Assembly (NCBI GenBank): GCA_963760405.1 | Contig: CAVXCV010000010.1 | Span: 434,001 to 498,000, forward strand | Direction: 5' to 3' | Source of the DNA: RYN-230 sp963760405 | GTDB taxonomy: Bacteria > Actinomycetota > Actinomycetes > Streptosporangiales > Streptosporangiaceae | Length of the DNA: 64,000 bases | Part shown: positions 9,171 through 16,653 of the stretch, in pieces | Layout of the letters: each line of letters starts with the position of its first letter | How positions within the stretch are numbered: position 1 is the stretch's first letter | Notes under the pieces: generated by a model | The model's database searches: none | What the model saw: the letters and a program-made list of their open reading frames with translations, nothing else | Told to the model about the DNA's origin: nothing | Program-made: the position numbers and the translations under genes

Positions 9171-9442
9171 GCCCCGCCGCGCCGCCCGGCGGCCCGGCCG
9201 GTGCCTGGCTGCGCGGGTCGTTCGTGCCGCTGGTCACCCCGCCGAGGTCGGCCGGGGTACCGGCCTGCCGCTGCTCATCTCATCTAGCACCTCCCGGGCC
9301 GGGCCGCGGTGACGATCCGCGTGGACAGCGTGGCCGAGATCGCAGCAGGCTGCCGGTGCTGGCCGGGATGAAGTACGCGGGCCGGGATCTCGGCTATCTG
9401 ACCGGACCTGCTGGCCCGGCCCGTGGCCGGGCTGGCCGATGA
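9167..9442 (+). pseudogene. Remnant of a DapA/NanA-family aldolase
   Basis: The ATG overlaps the cupin stop (ATGA), and the reading begins with LRGSFVPLVTPP, the N-terminal signature of dihydrodipicolinate synthase-like aldolases. After about 30 residues the match stops, then resumes with VLAGMKYAGRDLGYLT, the segment that carries the Schiff-base lysine in this family. The full family is about 300 aa; here about 90 codons remain, so most of the barrel is deleted. In hydroxylated-aromatic pathways such aldolases cleave the ring-fission product (hydratase-aldolase types), which would suit the cupin dioxygenase beside it. As it stands it cannot fold as an enzyme. Confidence 0.55.
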
Positions 9443-9470
9443 AGATTAGCGTCACCCGGGGAGGCGGTGC

Positions 9471-10169
9471 GTGATGGTGAGCGGGGGAGGCCTGGACGCG
9501 GCAGCGGCGGATCTCGACGCGCGGCAGATCTACGCGCTGCTGACGTCCCTGGTCGTGCCGCGGCCCATCGCGTGGGTGTCCACCCTGTCCGCGGCGGGGC
9601 AGCGCAACCTCGCCCCGCATTCGTATTTCAACTTGATATCGTCGGACCCGCCTATCATCCATGTCACCAGTAGCCAGCGTCGCGGCCGGCTCAAGGACAC
9701 GGCGCGCAACATCGTGGAATCCGGGGAGTTCGTGGTGAACGTGGCGACCCGAGCACAGGTGGAGCTGGTCAATCACACCAGCGCGGAATGGCCGCCGGAC
9801 GAGGATGAGTGGGCGTGGGCCGGCCTGGCCGGTCAGCCCAGCCGCTGCGTGGCCCCGGAGCGGGTGGCGGGCGCCCCGGCCGCGTTCGAGTGCCGCCTGG
9901 TGCACACGCTGGCGCTGGGCAACGGCACCATGTTCTTCGGCGAGGTGGCCTGGTTCCACGTGGCCGCGGCGGTGCTGGAGGGGCACCGGGTGAACGTCCG
10001 CGCGCTCGATCCGGTGGCACGGCTGGGCGGCCCGCTGTACACCCCGCTGGGCGAGGTGTTCCAGCTGGTGCGGCCGGACTGGGAACAGCTGCGCGACGGC
10101 GCCGCCGCCCCGGTGGCTGGCCCGCCGGTGACCCCGGGCGCCGGGCCGCCGGCGCCGGCGCCGTCCTGA
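9471..10169 (+). CDS. Flavin reductase family protein (DIM6/NTAB)
   Basis: 232-aa FMN-binding split-barrel protein. SLVVPRPIAWVSTLSAAGQ at about residues 27-45 and NLAPHSYFNLIS (about 47-58) are the flavin-contacting stretches of the family, followed by GEFVVNVA. These proteins supply reduced flavin to two-component oxygenases or act as small flavoproteins. The start is GTG at 9471 or ATG at 9474; GGGAGG lies just upstream. The proline/alanine-rich tail is probably disordered. It sits between the aldolase remnant and an IclR regulator in what looks like one operon, and the class A flavin monooxygenase at 11.3-12.8 kb does not need it. Confidence 0.85.
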   Translation: MMVSGGGLDAAAADLDARQIYALLTSLVVPRPIAWVSTLSAAGQRNLAPHSYFNLISSDPPIIHVTSSQRRGRLKDTARNIVESGEFVVNVATRAQVELVNHTSAEWPPDEDEWAWAGLAGQPSRCVAPERVAGAPAAFECRLVHTLALGNGTMFFGEVAWFHVAAAVLEGHRVNVRALDPVARLGGPLYTPLGEVFQLVRPDWEQLRDGAAAPVAGPPVTPGAGPPAPAPS

Positions 10170-10170
10170 C

Positions 10171-11107
10171 ATGGCCGCCCGGCCGGGCTCCTCTGCCCGC
10201 CCGCCGCGCCAGGGGGCGGCCGCCGCCGCGCCGGCAGCTCCCGGCCCGGTGGCCCCTGGTTCGGTGGCCCCTGGTTCGGTGGCCCCTGGTTCGGTGGCCC
10301 CTGGTTCGGTGGACATCGTCGTTCCCGCTGCCTGCGCCGCCCCAGGGCAACCCGCGGCCGCAGTACCCGATCGAGTCGGTGGACAACGCGCTCCGGCTGC
10401 TGCTGATGTTCCGGGACCGGGGGGAGATCCGGCTGTCCGAGGCCCGCGAGGCGCTCGGCGTGGCCCAGTCCACCGCGCACCGGCTGATGGCGATGCTCGC
10501 CTACCACGATTTCGTCCGCCAGGACCCGGTGTCCCGGGCCTACCGGGCCGGCCCGGCCCTGATCGACGTCGGCCTGAGCGTGGTCCGGGCCATGGACATC
10601 CGGGCCGTGGCCCGGCCGTTCCTGGAAGCGCTGATGCAGCAGGTGGGCGAGACCGTGCTCCTGGCTACGTTGGAAGGGGCAGGCGCGCGGTTCCTCGACG
10701 CGGTGGAGAGCGAGCACGCGCTGCGGGTCGCGGGCCGGACCGGCCGGGTGCTCCCCGCGCACGCGACGAGCATCGGCAAGGCCATGCTCGCGGCGCTGCC
10801 GGATGACGAGGTTGACCGGCTCTACCCGGCGGACCCGCTGCCCGCCCAGACGGCTAAGACGATCACCACCCGGGCGGAGCTGCGGGCCGAGCTGGACCGG
10901 GTGCGCAAGCGCGGGTACGCCACCAACGCGGGGGAGAGCGAGGAGGGGGTCAGCTCGATCGGGGTGGCCGTGCTCAACTCCAGCGGCCGCCCGGTCGCCG
11001 CGGTCAGCGTCGCCGCCCCGGTGAGCCGGATGCCCGCCTCGATGGCCCGCCAGGTGGCTGTGCCGTTGGCCGAGACCGCCCAGCAGATCAGCGCCGAACT
11101 CTCCTAG
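10171..11107 (+). CDS. IclR-family transcriptional regulator, start region disturbed
   Basis: The IclR reading is clear from about 10366: winged helix YPIESVDNALRLLLMF...STAHRLMAML and then the effector-binding domain (HATSIGKAMLA, GYATNAGESEEGVSSIGVAV). IclR proteins act as dimers that sense aromatic or carboxylate effectors. No ATG, GTG or TTG start lies just before the helix in its own frame. An ATG at 10171, one base after the flavin reductase stop, opens another frame through four 15-bp repeats, so a one-base shift between about 10307 and 10365 would join the two parts. The true start is therefore uncertain. Operon context points to control of the cupin genes. Confidence 0.8.
10247..10306 (+). 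repeat. Four tandem 15-bp repeats
   Basis: Four perfect head-to-tail copies of CGGTGGCCCCTGGTT. The unit length is a multiple of three, so copy number changes would not alter reading frame. The array lies between the flavin reductase stop and the IclR helix-turn-helix. Confidence 0.95.
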
Positions 11108-11161
11108 CCCCCCGCTGCCCCCGGCTGCCCCCTGGCCCTCCCGGCCCGCGTTCACGCCCGG

Positions 11162-11194
11162 CGCTCCCCTTCTGGGAGCGGAATGACTTCTTTT
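11162..11194 (+). terminator. Rho-independent-like terminator after the IclR gene
   Basis: CGCTCCC (11162-11168) and GGGAGCG (11174-11180) form a 7-bp perfect stem with a 5-base loop. A T-rich stretch CTTCTTTT follows at 11187-11194. It lies 55 bases past the IclR stop, in a convergent gap. Confidence 0.55.
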
Positions 11195-11261
11195 CACGCG
11201 TTCCCTACGGACATTTCCGGACAAACCATCCGTGATCATGACTGGAACACGTGAAAAGTCA
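11184..11261. repeat. Long imperfect inverted repeat in convergent gap
   Basis: The left arm (11184-11204, TGACTT...CACGCGTTCC) matches the reverse complement of the right arm (11244-11261, GGAACACGTGAAAAGTCA) except for three extra bases and one mismatch. An inner ACGGA/TCCGT pair lies in the loop. It could be a bidirectional terminator or the trace of a small mobile hairpin. Confidence 0.5.
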
Positions 11262-11299
11262 GTGTCGATCTTGGTGATGTTCAGCGGCGGGGACTGGGC

Positions 11300-12838
11300 T
11301 TACCCGGCCGCCTGATAGCGCCGGGAGCTGGCGATGCCGGGCAGCCAGCCCAGCAGGGCACTGGCGGCGGCCTGCCCGGCCGACGCCGGCCCGGCGGCGT
11401 GGTCCGCCGCCCAGGCGAGGTGCCCGTCCGGGCGGATCAGCGTGGCGGCGACCTCGTCCCATGGTGACGGCGTGGCGGCGAACCCGCTGCCGGTCACGGT
11501 CAGCCTGGCCAGCGCCTCAGCCCCGAGCGCCGCGGTGAGTGCCTCGGGCGCGATCCCGGTGACGCAGAACCGGCCCGCCTGCAGCAGGCCGAACACGTCC
11601 GGGCCGCTGGCCAGCGCCAGGTTCGGCACCCGCCGCCCGGCCAGCGGATGCGCGTTCCCGGCAGGCGGGTAGGCCACCTCGACGCCGGACGCGGCCACGG
11701 CCAGCCGCGAGTTCAGCTCCCGGCTGGCGGCGAGGGCGGCCGTCATCATCGCCCGGAGCGCCTGCCCCTCCCGGCCGGTGGCCGCGACCAGGGCGGTCTG
11801 CGCCAGCGTGTCGTCGATGACGGCCCGCCCGACCGGGGCGCGCTCGGCCTCGTAGCTGTCCAGCAGCGCCGCGGGCGCCGCGGACGCCGCCACGGCGGCC
11901 AGCTTCCAGCCCAGGTTCATCGCGTCCTGCAGGCCCAGGTTGAGTCCCTGGCCGCCCATGGGGAAGTGCACGTGCGCGGCGTCGCCGGCCAGCAGCACCC
12001 GGCCCCGCCGGTAGGAGTCGGCCTGGAACGTCGAGCTGCCCGCCCGGGTCAGCCAGCTCGGGTCGCGCATCCCGAAATCCCGGCCGGCCAGCCGCTGGAT
12101 GATGGCCCGGAACTCGGCGAACTCCAGCGGGACCTGCCGGGGCGTGAACATGCTGGCGTGGTCGATGCCGATGAGCCGGTACCGGCCCGCGTCGATGCGC
12201 ACCCCGTAGAACGAGCCGCCCGGGCTGTCTGTGGTGATGGCGGGCGGCACATCCGCCTCGTCCAGCCGGACGTCGCCGATGGCGCAGGTGATCGTGTCCT
12301 CGGTGCCGGTGTAGCCGATGCCGCTCGCCTCCCGGACGATGCTCCGGCGGCCGTCGCAGCCGACCAGGAAGCGGCCGGTGAACTCGCGCGGTCCCGGCGG
12401 GCCCGCCGCGGTCACGCTGGTCCCAGCGTCCGTGCTGGTGATGCCGGTGACCTCCCAGCCACGCAGTACCTGCGCGCCGGACTGGACCGCGCGGGCCTCG
12501 AGCAGTTCCTCGGTGCGCACCTGCGGGGTGAAGAGCACGAACGGGAAGTCGGAATCGAGGCCGGTCAGGTCCAGCCGGCTGGACAGCATGGCGTAGTGCG
12601 TGGTGGGTATCTGGATGCCCCCGGCCAGCCACGGGCCAGCCAGGCCACGCGAGGCGAACAGTTCCAGGGTCCGGGCATGCAGGGTGAACGCGCGCGAGTG
12701 GTCAGACCGCCGGTCCCGCTTCTCCAGCACGATGACGGACGCCCCGCCGAGCCGGAGCTCAGCGGCCAGCCACAGACCCACCGGCCCGGCCCCGACGATA
12801 AGGACATCGGCGTCTTGTGCGCCCGCTGCGTCCGGCAT
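11300..12838 (-). CDS. FAD-dependent aromatic monooxygenase, class A
   Basis: 512-aa flavoprotein hydroxylase of the PheA/TfdB/MhpA type, which uses NAD(P)H and O2 to hydroxylate a phenolic ring. The Rossmann FAD motif VGAGPVGLWLA is at about residues 15-25, the DG motif in GCDGRRSIVREASG at about 160-173, and the GD motif LLAGDAAHVHFPMGGQG at about 283-299. The C-terminal thioredoxin-like domain typical of this subgroup is present in degenerate form. Length is in the usual range. It is divergent from the NMT1/THI5-like protein across a 130-base AT-rich gap and converges on the IclR gene. The substrate is unknown, but the nearby ring-cleavage-type cupin makes a phenolic acid likely. Confidence 0.88.
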   Translation of the reverse strand: MPDAAGAQDADVLIVGAGPVGLWLAAELRLGGASVIVLEKRDRRSDHSRAFTLHARTLELFASRGLAGPWLAGGIQIPTTHYAMLSSRLDLTGLDSDFPFVLFTPQVRTEELLEARAVQSGAQVLRGWEVTGITSTDAGTSVTAAGPPGPREFTGRFLVGCDGRRSIVREASGIGYTGTEDTITCAIGDVRLDEADVPPAITTDSPGGSFYGVRIDAGRYRLIGIDHASMFTPRQVPLEFAEFRAIIQRLAGRDFGMRDPSWLTRAGSSTFQADSYRRGRVLLAGDAAHVHFPMGGQGLNLGLQDAMNLGWKLAAVAASAAPAALLDSYEAERAPVGRAVIDDTLAQTALVAATGREGQALRAMMTAALAASRELNSRLAVAASGVEVAYPPAGNAHPLAGRRVPNLALASGPDVFGLLQAGRFCVTGIAPEALTAALGAEALARLTVTGSGFAATPSPWDEVAATLIRPDGHLAWAADHAAGPASAGQAAASALLGWLPGIASSRRYQAAG

Positions 12839-12855
12839 GCTGCCTCCTTCCCGCC

Positions 12856-12870
12856 TTGACTATAATAATG
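12856..12870. promoter_or_regulatory. AT-rich promoter region between divergent genes
   Basis: The gap 12839-12968 holds TTGAC next to TATAATAATG (TATAAT at 12861-12866), an unusual AT-rich patch in this genome. On the minus strand the same patch reads CATTATTATAG, 21-30 bases before the monooxygenase ATG. It probably serves the monooxygenase, the binding protein or both. Confidence 0.4.
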
Positions 12871-12968
12871 CTGGAGGACAGAATCCATTTCTTGAGAACA
12901 GTCATGTTCAACGCAGCCGCGCCGCGGCTGGGCCGCGCGGCGGACGCGGGCGAGGCGGAGGCCTGACG

Positions 12969-13856
12969 ATGACGCAGCCGCTGGCAGTTGGCCTGGTCGC
13001 GCCCATCTTCAACAACATGCCGGTGTGGGTGGCGGAGCAGCTCGGCTTCTTCGCCGGCGAGGGACTGGCGGTGACCGCCAAGGTCCTGTACGGGGTGCAG
13101 AACGTCACCACCGCCACCGAGGACGGCAGTGTGCAGCTCGGGATCGGCACCCCGGAGGGCGTGCTGAGCGACCCGGCCAGCCCGCTGGTCATCGTGGCCG
13201 GGAACGCCCGCAAGCTGGCCAACGGGCTGATCGCGCGGCGCGGCATCAGCAGCATTGCCGGGCTGCGCGGCGCCACCGTGGGGGTGTCGCACGCACGCGA
13301 GGGCACCGCGCTGCTGGTAACCGAGATGCTCGCAGCGCACGGGCTGCGGGCCGGCCAGGACTACCAGATCAAGGCCATCGGGGGCGCCTCGGCCCGCTGG
13401 GAGGCCATCCAGCGCGGCGAGCTCGACGCTGGGCTGCAGACGCCCCCGCACAAGTACGTGGCTGAGGACCAGGGCTACCCGAACCTGGGCGAGATCTCTG
13501 ACTATGTCCCCGACTACCAGTTCACCACGATCAACGTGCGGGCGGACTGGGCGGCGGGGAACCGCGAGACGCTGCGTGGTTTCCTGCGCGCGATGTCCCG
13601 TGCCACCCAGTGGCTGTACGACGAACCGGATATGGCCGTGGACCTCGCCGCCCAGGCACTCGGCACCACCGCGGACTACGCCCGGCGGGACTACCGGCAT
13701 TTCACCGCGAGCGCCAGCCTCACCCCGGATCTCCGCCTGAGCGGCCCGGGCATGGCCAAGGTCATCGGGGTCATGCGGGCAGCGGGCACCCTGCCCGGCG
13801 GGGAGGACGGGCCGTGGCGGGCCCGGGTCGACACCTCGCTGCTCCCGGCCAGCTGA
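12969..13856 (+). CDS. NMT1/THI5-like substrate-binding protein without signal peptide
   Basis: 295-aa protein of the periplasmic-binding fold used by ABC importers of sulfonates, nitrate and pyrimidine precursors. It opens with VGLVAPIFNNMPVWVAEQLGFFAGEGL, and the GTPEGVLSD, GLRGATVGVSHAREGTA and GELDAGLQTPPH segments follow the family pattern. From the ATG at 12969 there is no signal peptide or lipobox, and the upstream in-frame stretch (arginine/glycine-rich) does not supply one. It may therefore act inside the cell, or an N-terminal exon-like start has been missed. No permease or ATPase gene adjoins. The divergent monooxygenase suggests that the ligand is related to an aromatic substrate. 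Confidence 0.78.
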   Translation: MTQPLAVGLVAPIFNNMPVWVAEQLGFFAGEGLAVTAKVLYGVQNVTTATEDGSVQLGIGTPEGVLSDPASPLVIVAGNARKLANGLIARRGISSIAGLRGATVGVSHAREGTALLVTEMLAAHGLRAGQDYQIKAIGGASARWEAIQRGELDAGLQTPPHKYVAEDQGYPNLGEISDYVPDYQFTTINVRADWAAGNRETLRGFLRAMSRATQWLYDEPDMAVDLAAQALGTTADYARRDYRHFTASASLTPDLRLSGPGMAKVIGVMRAAGTLPGGEDGPWRARVDTSLLPAS

Positions 13857-13969
13857 ACCGCTGTCGCGGCCCGGAATGACAGCAAGCGTGACCGCGGTGC
13901 CAGGATGGGCGCCCGCACGGCGGTTACGCTATCCCGCAGATCGTCCCCGCTCACGACGGGAGCTAAGCC

Positions 13970-14692
13970 GTGACGTCAGCCGATGACGGGCCGCCTGCGG
14001 CCGGGATCAGGACCCTGGTGTTCGACGTGCTCGGCACCGTGGTCGATGAGGCAGGCTCGCTGGCCGCCGAGGCCGCCGCTGCGCTGGCCGCGGCGGGCGC
14101 CGACACCGGCCTGGCCGGGCTGGTCGCCGGGGAATGGGTGCGCCGGGTGGACATGCTGATCAGCCAGATCTCCGCGGGCGAGGCCGGGTGGAGATCCAAC
14201 GATGAGCTCCGCCGGGCTGAGCTGCCCGGCGCCGTCGAAGCGGCCGGGCTGCCGCGGCTGCCCGCCGCTGCCTTCGAGGAACTGGCGCTGGCCGGGCACC
14301 GGATCCGGCCCTGGCCGGATTCGGCTGCGGCCCTGCACGCCCTGGCCGGTCACTTCGAAGTGGTGGCCCTGTCCAACGCAGACCTGGGCCAGCTGGCCGA
14401 CATCTTCGCGGCGGGCGGCCTGGCCTGGCACTGCGTGCTGTCCGGAGAGCTGGCCCGGGCCTACAAGCCGGATCCGGTGGTCTACCGGCTCGGCCTGGAC
14501 CTGCTCGGCCTGGACCCGGAGCAGACCATGATGATCGCGGCGCATCCCTGGGACCTGCGCGCCGCCGCGGAGCACGGGATGCGAACCGCCTACATCGCCC
14601 GGCCCGGTGAGGGCATCCCGGCCCCGGAAGACCGTTTCGACGTGCGCGCCCAGGACCTGGCGGACCTGGCCCGCCTGCTCGCGCCGGCCTGA
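13970..14692 (+). CDS. HAD-family hydrolase, 2-haloacid dehalogenase-like
   Basis: 240-aa haloacid dehalogenase superfamily protein. Motif I is FDVLGTVVDE with the nucleophile Asp19; motif II is the Ser in VVALSNADL (about residue 131); motif III is the Lys in AYKPDPVVY (about 163-171); and the AAHPWDLRAAAEHGMRTAYI stretch matches type II haloacid dehalogenases. These enzymes release halide from short 2-halo acids, but many relatives are phosphatases or of unknown substrate. The start is a GTG at 13970 (GTGACGTC). The gene follows the binding-protein gene after 113 bases, so the two may be co-transcribed. Confidence 0.82.
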   Translation: MTSADDGPPAAGIRTLVFDVLGTVVDEAGSLAAEAAAALAAAGADTGLAGLVAGEWVRRVDMLISQISAGEAGWRSNDELRRAELPGAVEAAGLPRLPAAAFEELALAGHRIRPWPDSAAALHALAGHFEVVALSNADLGQLADIFAAGGLAWHCVLSGELARAYKPDPVVYRLGLDLLGLDPEQTMMIAAHPWDLRAAAEHGMRTAYIARPGEGIPAPEDRFDVRAQDLADLARLLAPA

Positions 14693-14831
14693 TCTACCGC
14701 CGCGGGCGTGCTGCGCGGGCTCGATACTGGGCGCGCGGCCGGACCGGCCGCTGGGGAGCAGGTGCCCGCCCAGGTCCGGGACGCGGTCGGCTACGGCCGC
14801 CCGGTCGCCTGAACAGGCCCCATCAGCAGGT

Positions 14832-15503
14832 CTAGGCCGGGGTGAGGGAGTCCAGCACACGCTGGACGTTCTCGTCGAGGTCCCGGGCGGCGCCGGCGTT
14901 GCCGGACAGGTGCCGGAGCAGGGCCTGCTGGAACAGCCCGTCGAAGACCGCGTAGGCCGCACTGGGCGAGACGGTGAGCGGCCGCCCGGCGAGATCGCTG
15001 AATTTGCTGACGATCCGCCAGATCATCCGCTCCAGGCTCTGGTCGATGTCCAGCACGTCCGTGCGGTAGGAGTCGTCGAACAGGCTCTGGTTACGCAGGT
15101 CGTACCAGAGCCGGTGCAGGTGCGCTTCCTCGACCAGGGTCGCTGCCATGGCCGCGCCGAAGCCCTGCTTGAGCTCGTCCGCGGCGGTCGCGGTGGCCAC
15201 GATGTTGTCGTACCGGGTGACGCATTCCGCCTTGTACTGCCGCACGCAGTAGGTGATCAGCTCGATCTTGTCGCTGAAGTAGTAATGCAGCACCCCGTGC
15301 GAGAAGTCGGAGTTCTGCGCGATGTCGCGCAGGCTGGTCCGGGCGTAGCCCTGCTCGGCCAGGGTCTGCAGCGCAGCCGCGGCGAGCTGGGCCCGCCGCT
15401 CGGCGAACTTGTCCACCTGCCGGCGGGCGATCCGGTCCCGGTTCCGCTCTGCTACCTCAGTCACCTGGGCTACCTCGGTCACGACCTGGGCTACCTCAGC
15501 CAC
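14832..15503 (-). CDS. TetR-family transcriptional regulator
   Basis: 223-aa repressor. The helix-turn-helix is seen in YARTSLRDIAQNSDFSHGVLHYYFSDK (in the first third of the protein), and the rest is the alpha-helical ligand domain. The first 18 residues (VAQVVTEVAQVTEVAE) come from a short DNA repeat, GAGGTAGCCCAGGT, so the true start may be one of the internal GTGs rather than the ATG at 15503. It is divergent from the SDR gene at 15772, and the gap contains two matching palindromes, which are its likely operators. It probably controls the SDR, saccharopine-dehydrogenase-like and acyl-CoA ligase genes. Confidence 0.87.
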   Translation of the reverse strand: MAEVAQVVTEVAQVTEVAERNRDRIARRQVDKFAERRAQLAAAALQTLAEQGYARTSLRDIAQNSDFSHGVLHYYFSDKIELITYCVRQYKAECVTRYDNIVATATAADELKQGFGAAMAATLVEEAHLHRLWYDLRNQSLFDDSYRTDVLDIDQSLERMIWRIVSKFSDLAGRPLTVSPSAAYAVFDGLFQQALLRHLSGNAGAARDLDENVQRVLDSLTPA

Positions 15504-15575
15504 TGTCAGGGTCCGGTCAGCTCCGCATGCCGCACGGACTGCGCGGCTAGTCTACCCGGGCCGCTTTCCTCGCGA

Positions 15576-15637
15576 TCTTGACAGGTGACCAGATTTCTCT
15601 GGACAATCGTCCGACTCTCTCTTGACAGTTGTCAAGA
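15576..15637. promoter_or_regulatory. Paired TetR-type operators overlapping a promoter
   Basis: Site 1 (15620-15637) is TCTTGACAGTTGTCAAGA, with perfect 8-bp arms and a 2-base centre. Site 2 (15576-15593) is TCTTGACAGGTGACCAGA, with 6 of 8 arm positions conserved. In site 2 the TTGACA (15578-15583) also reads as a -35 box with GACAAT 18 bases downstream (15602-15607). Bound repressor would block RNA polymerase for the rightward operon. Confidence 0.6.
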
Positions 15638-15771
15638 CAGACGTTCAGGCTATGACTCACGTCACATGACCCGCAGTCCCAGCAGCTGGCCTGCAGGCCA
15701 GCTGCCCGGGCGGTGCGGGCCGGGCCGCGGCGGCCAGGAGGGGCGCTGGTGCCCCCGGGAGGAGAACGCCG

Positions 15772-16575
15772 ATGAGCGTGTACGAACTGACCGGGCGGAA
15801 GGCACTGGTGACCGGCGGGGCCCGCGGGCTCGGCGCCGGGATGGCCGAAGCGCTGGCCCGGGCCGGGGCGGCGGTGGCCATCGGCGATATCCGGGAGGAC
15901 CTGGGCAAGGCGACCGCTGATGGGCTGCGCCAGTCCGGCGCTTCGGCGGAGTTCGTGCCGCTCGACGTGACCAGCGACAGCAGCTGGGAGCAGGCCATAG
16001 CGCAGGCGGTGAGCTCCCTGGGCGGCCTGGACATCCTGGTCAACAACGCCGGGGTGGAGATCTCCAGCCTGCTGGTCGACCTGGATGCGGACGACGTCCG
16101 CCGGATGCTGGACGTCAACGTGCTGGGCACCGCGCTGGGCATCAAGCACGGCCTGCGCGCGATGCGCCCCGGCGGCGCCGCAGGCGCGGGCGGCGCCATC
16201 GTGAACGTCTCGTCGGTGGCGGCGACGATCGCCTTCCCGGCCATCGCCGTCTACTCGTCCACCAAGTCAGCCGTGGACCGGCTCACCCGGGTGGCCGCGA
16301 TGGAATCCGGGAAGCTCGGCTACGGGGTCCGGGTGAACTGCGTCTATCCCGGCCTGGTGCCCACCGAGATGGGCGCGCAGCTGGCCCAGGACATGGCCAC
16401 GCTGGGCCTGTGGCCGAGCGCGGAGGCGGCCGTCGGGGACGTCATCGGGCTGACCCCGCTGGGCCGGCTCGGCGAGGTGGCGGACATGGCCGACGCGGTC
16501 GTGTTCCTCGCCTCGGACGGGGCCCGGTTCATCACCGGGGCGGGCCTGCCGGTCGACGGCGGGATGGGCACCTGA
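15772..16575 (+). CDS. Short-chain dehydrogenase/reductase
   Basis: 267-aa NAD(P)-dependent SDR of the classical type. TGGARGLGAGMAEAL at about residues 15-29 binds the cofactor, VNNAG follows near 90, and the catalytic YSSTK is near 164-168. An Asp after the second beta strand (GDIREDLG) suggests NAD(H) preference. The last residues (FITGAGLPVDGG) match fatty-acid or hydroxysteroid-type SDRs. It is first in a probable operon with the saccharopine-dehydrogenase-like protein and an acyl-CoA ligase, which suggests oxidation of a hydroxyl on a carboxylic acid that is later activated to a CoA ester. Confidence 0.88.
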   Translation: MSVYELTGRKALVTGGARGLGAGMAEALARAGAAVAIGDIREDLGKATADGLRQSGASAEFVPLDVTSDSSWEQAIAQAVSSLGGLDILVNNAGVEISSLLVDLDADDVRRMLDVNVLGTALGIKHGLRAMRPGGAAGAGGAIVNVSSVAATIAFPAIAVYSSTKSAVDRLTRVAAMESGKLGYGVRVNCVYPGLVPTEMGAQLAQDMATLGLWPSAEAAVGDVIGLTPLGRLGEVADMADAVVFLASDGARFITGAGLPVDGGMGT

Positions 16576-16653
16576 CCCGCGCCCGCCCGCGGCCCAGTGG
16601 GACCAGCCCAGTGGGACAGGCCAGTGTGACGACGATCGAGAGGTGAACTTTCC

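Noticed and set aside
10247..10306. Phase variation of the IclR gene through the 15-bp repeat
   Set aside because: The unit is a multiple of three, so gain or loss of a copy cannot switch the frame.
14693..14831. Possible remnant between the HAD and TetR genes (VPAQVRDAVGYGRPVA)
   Set aside because: Too short and not clearly like any family.
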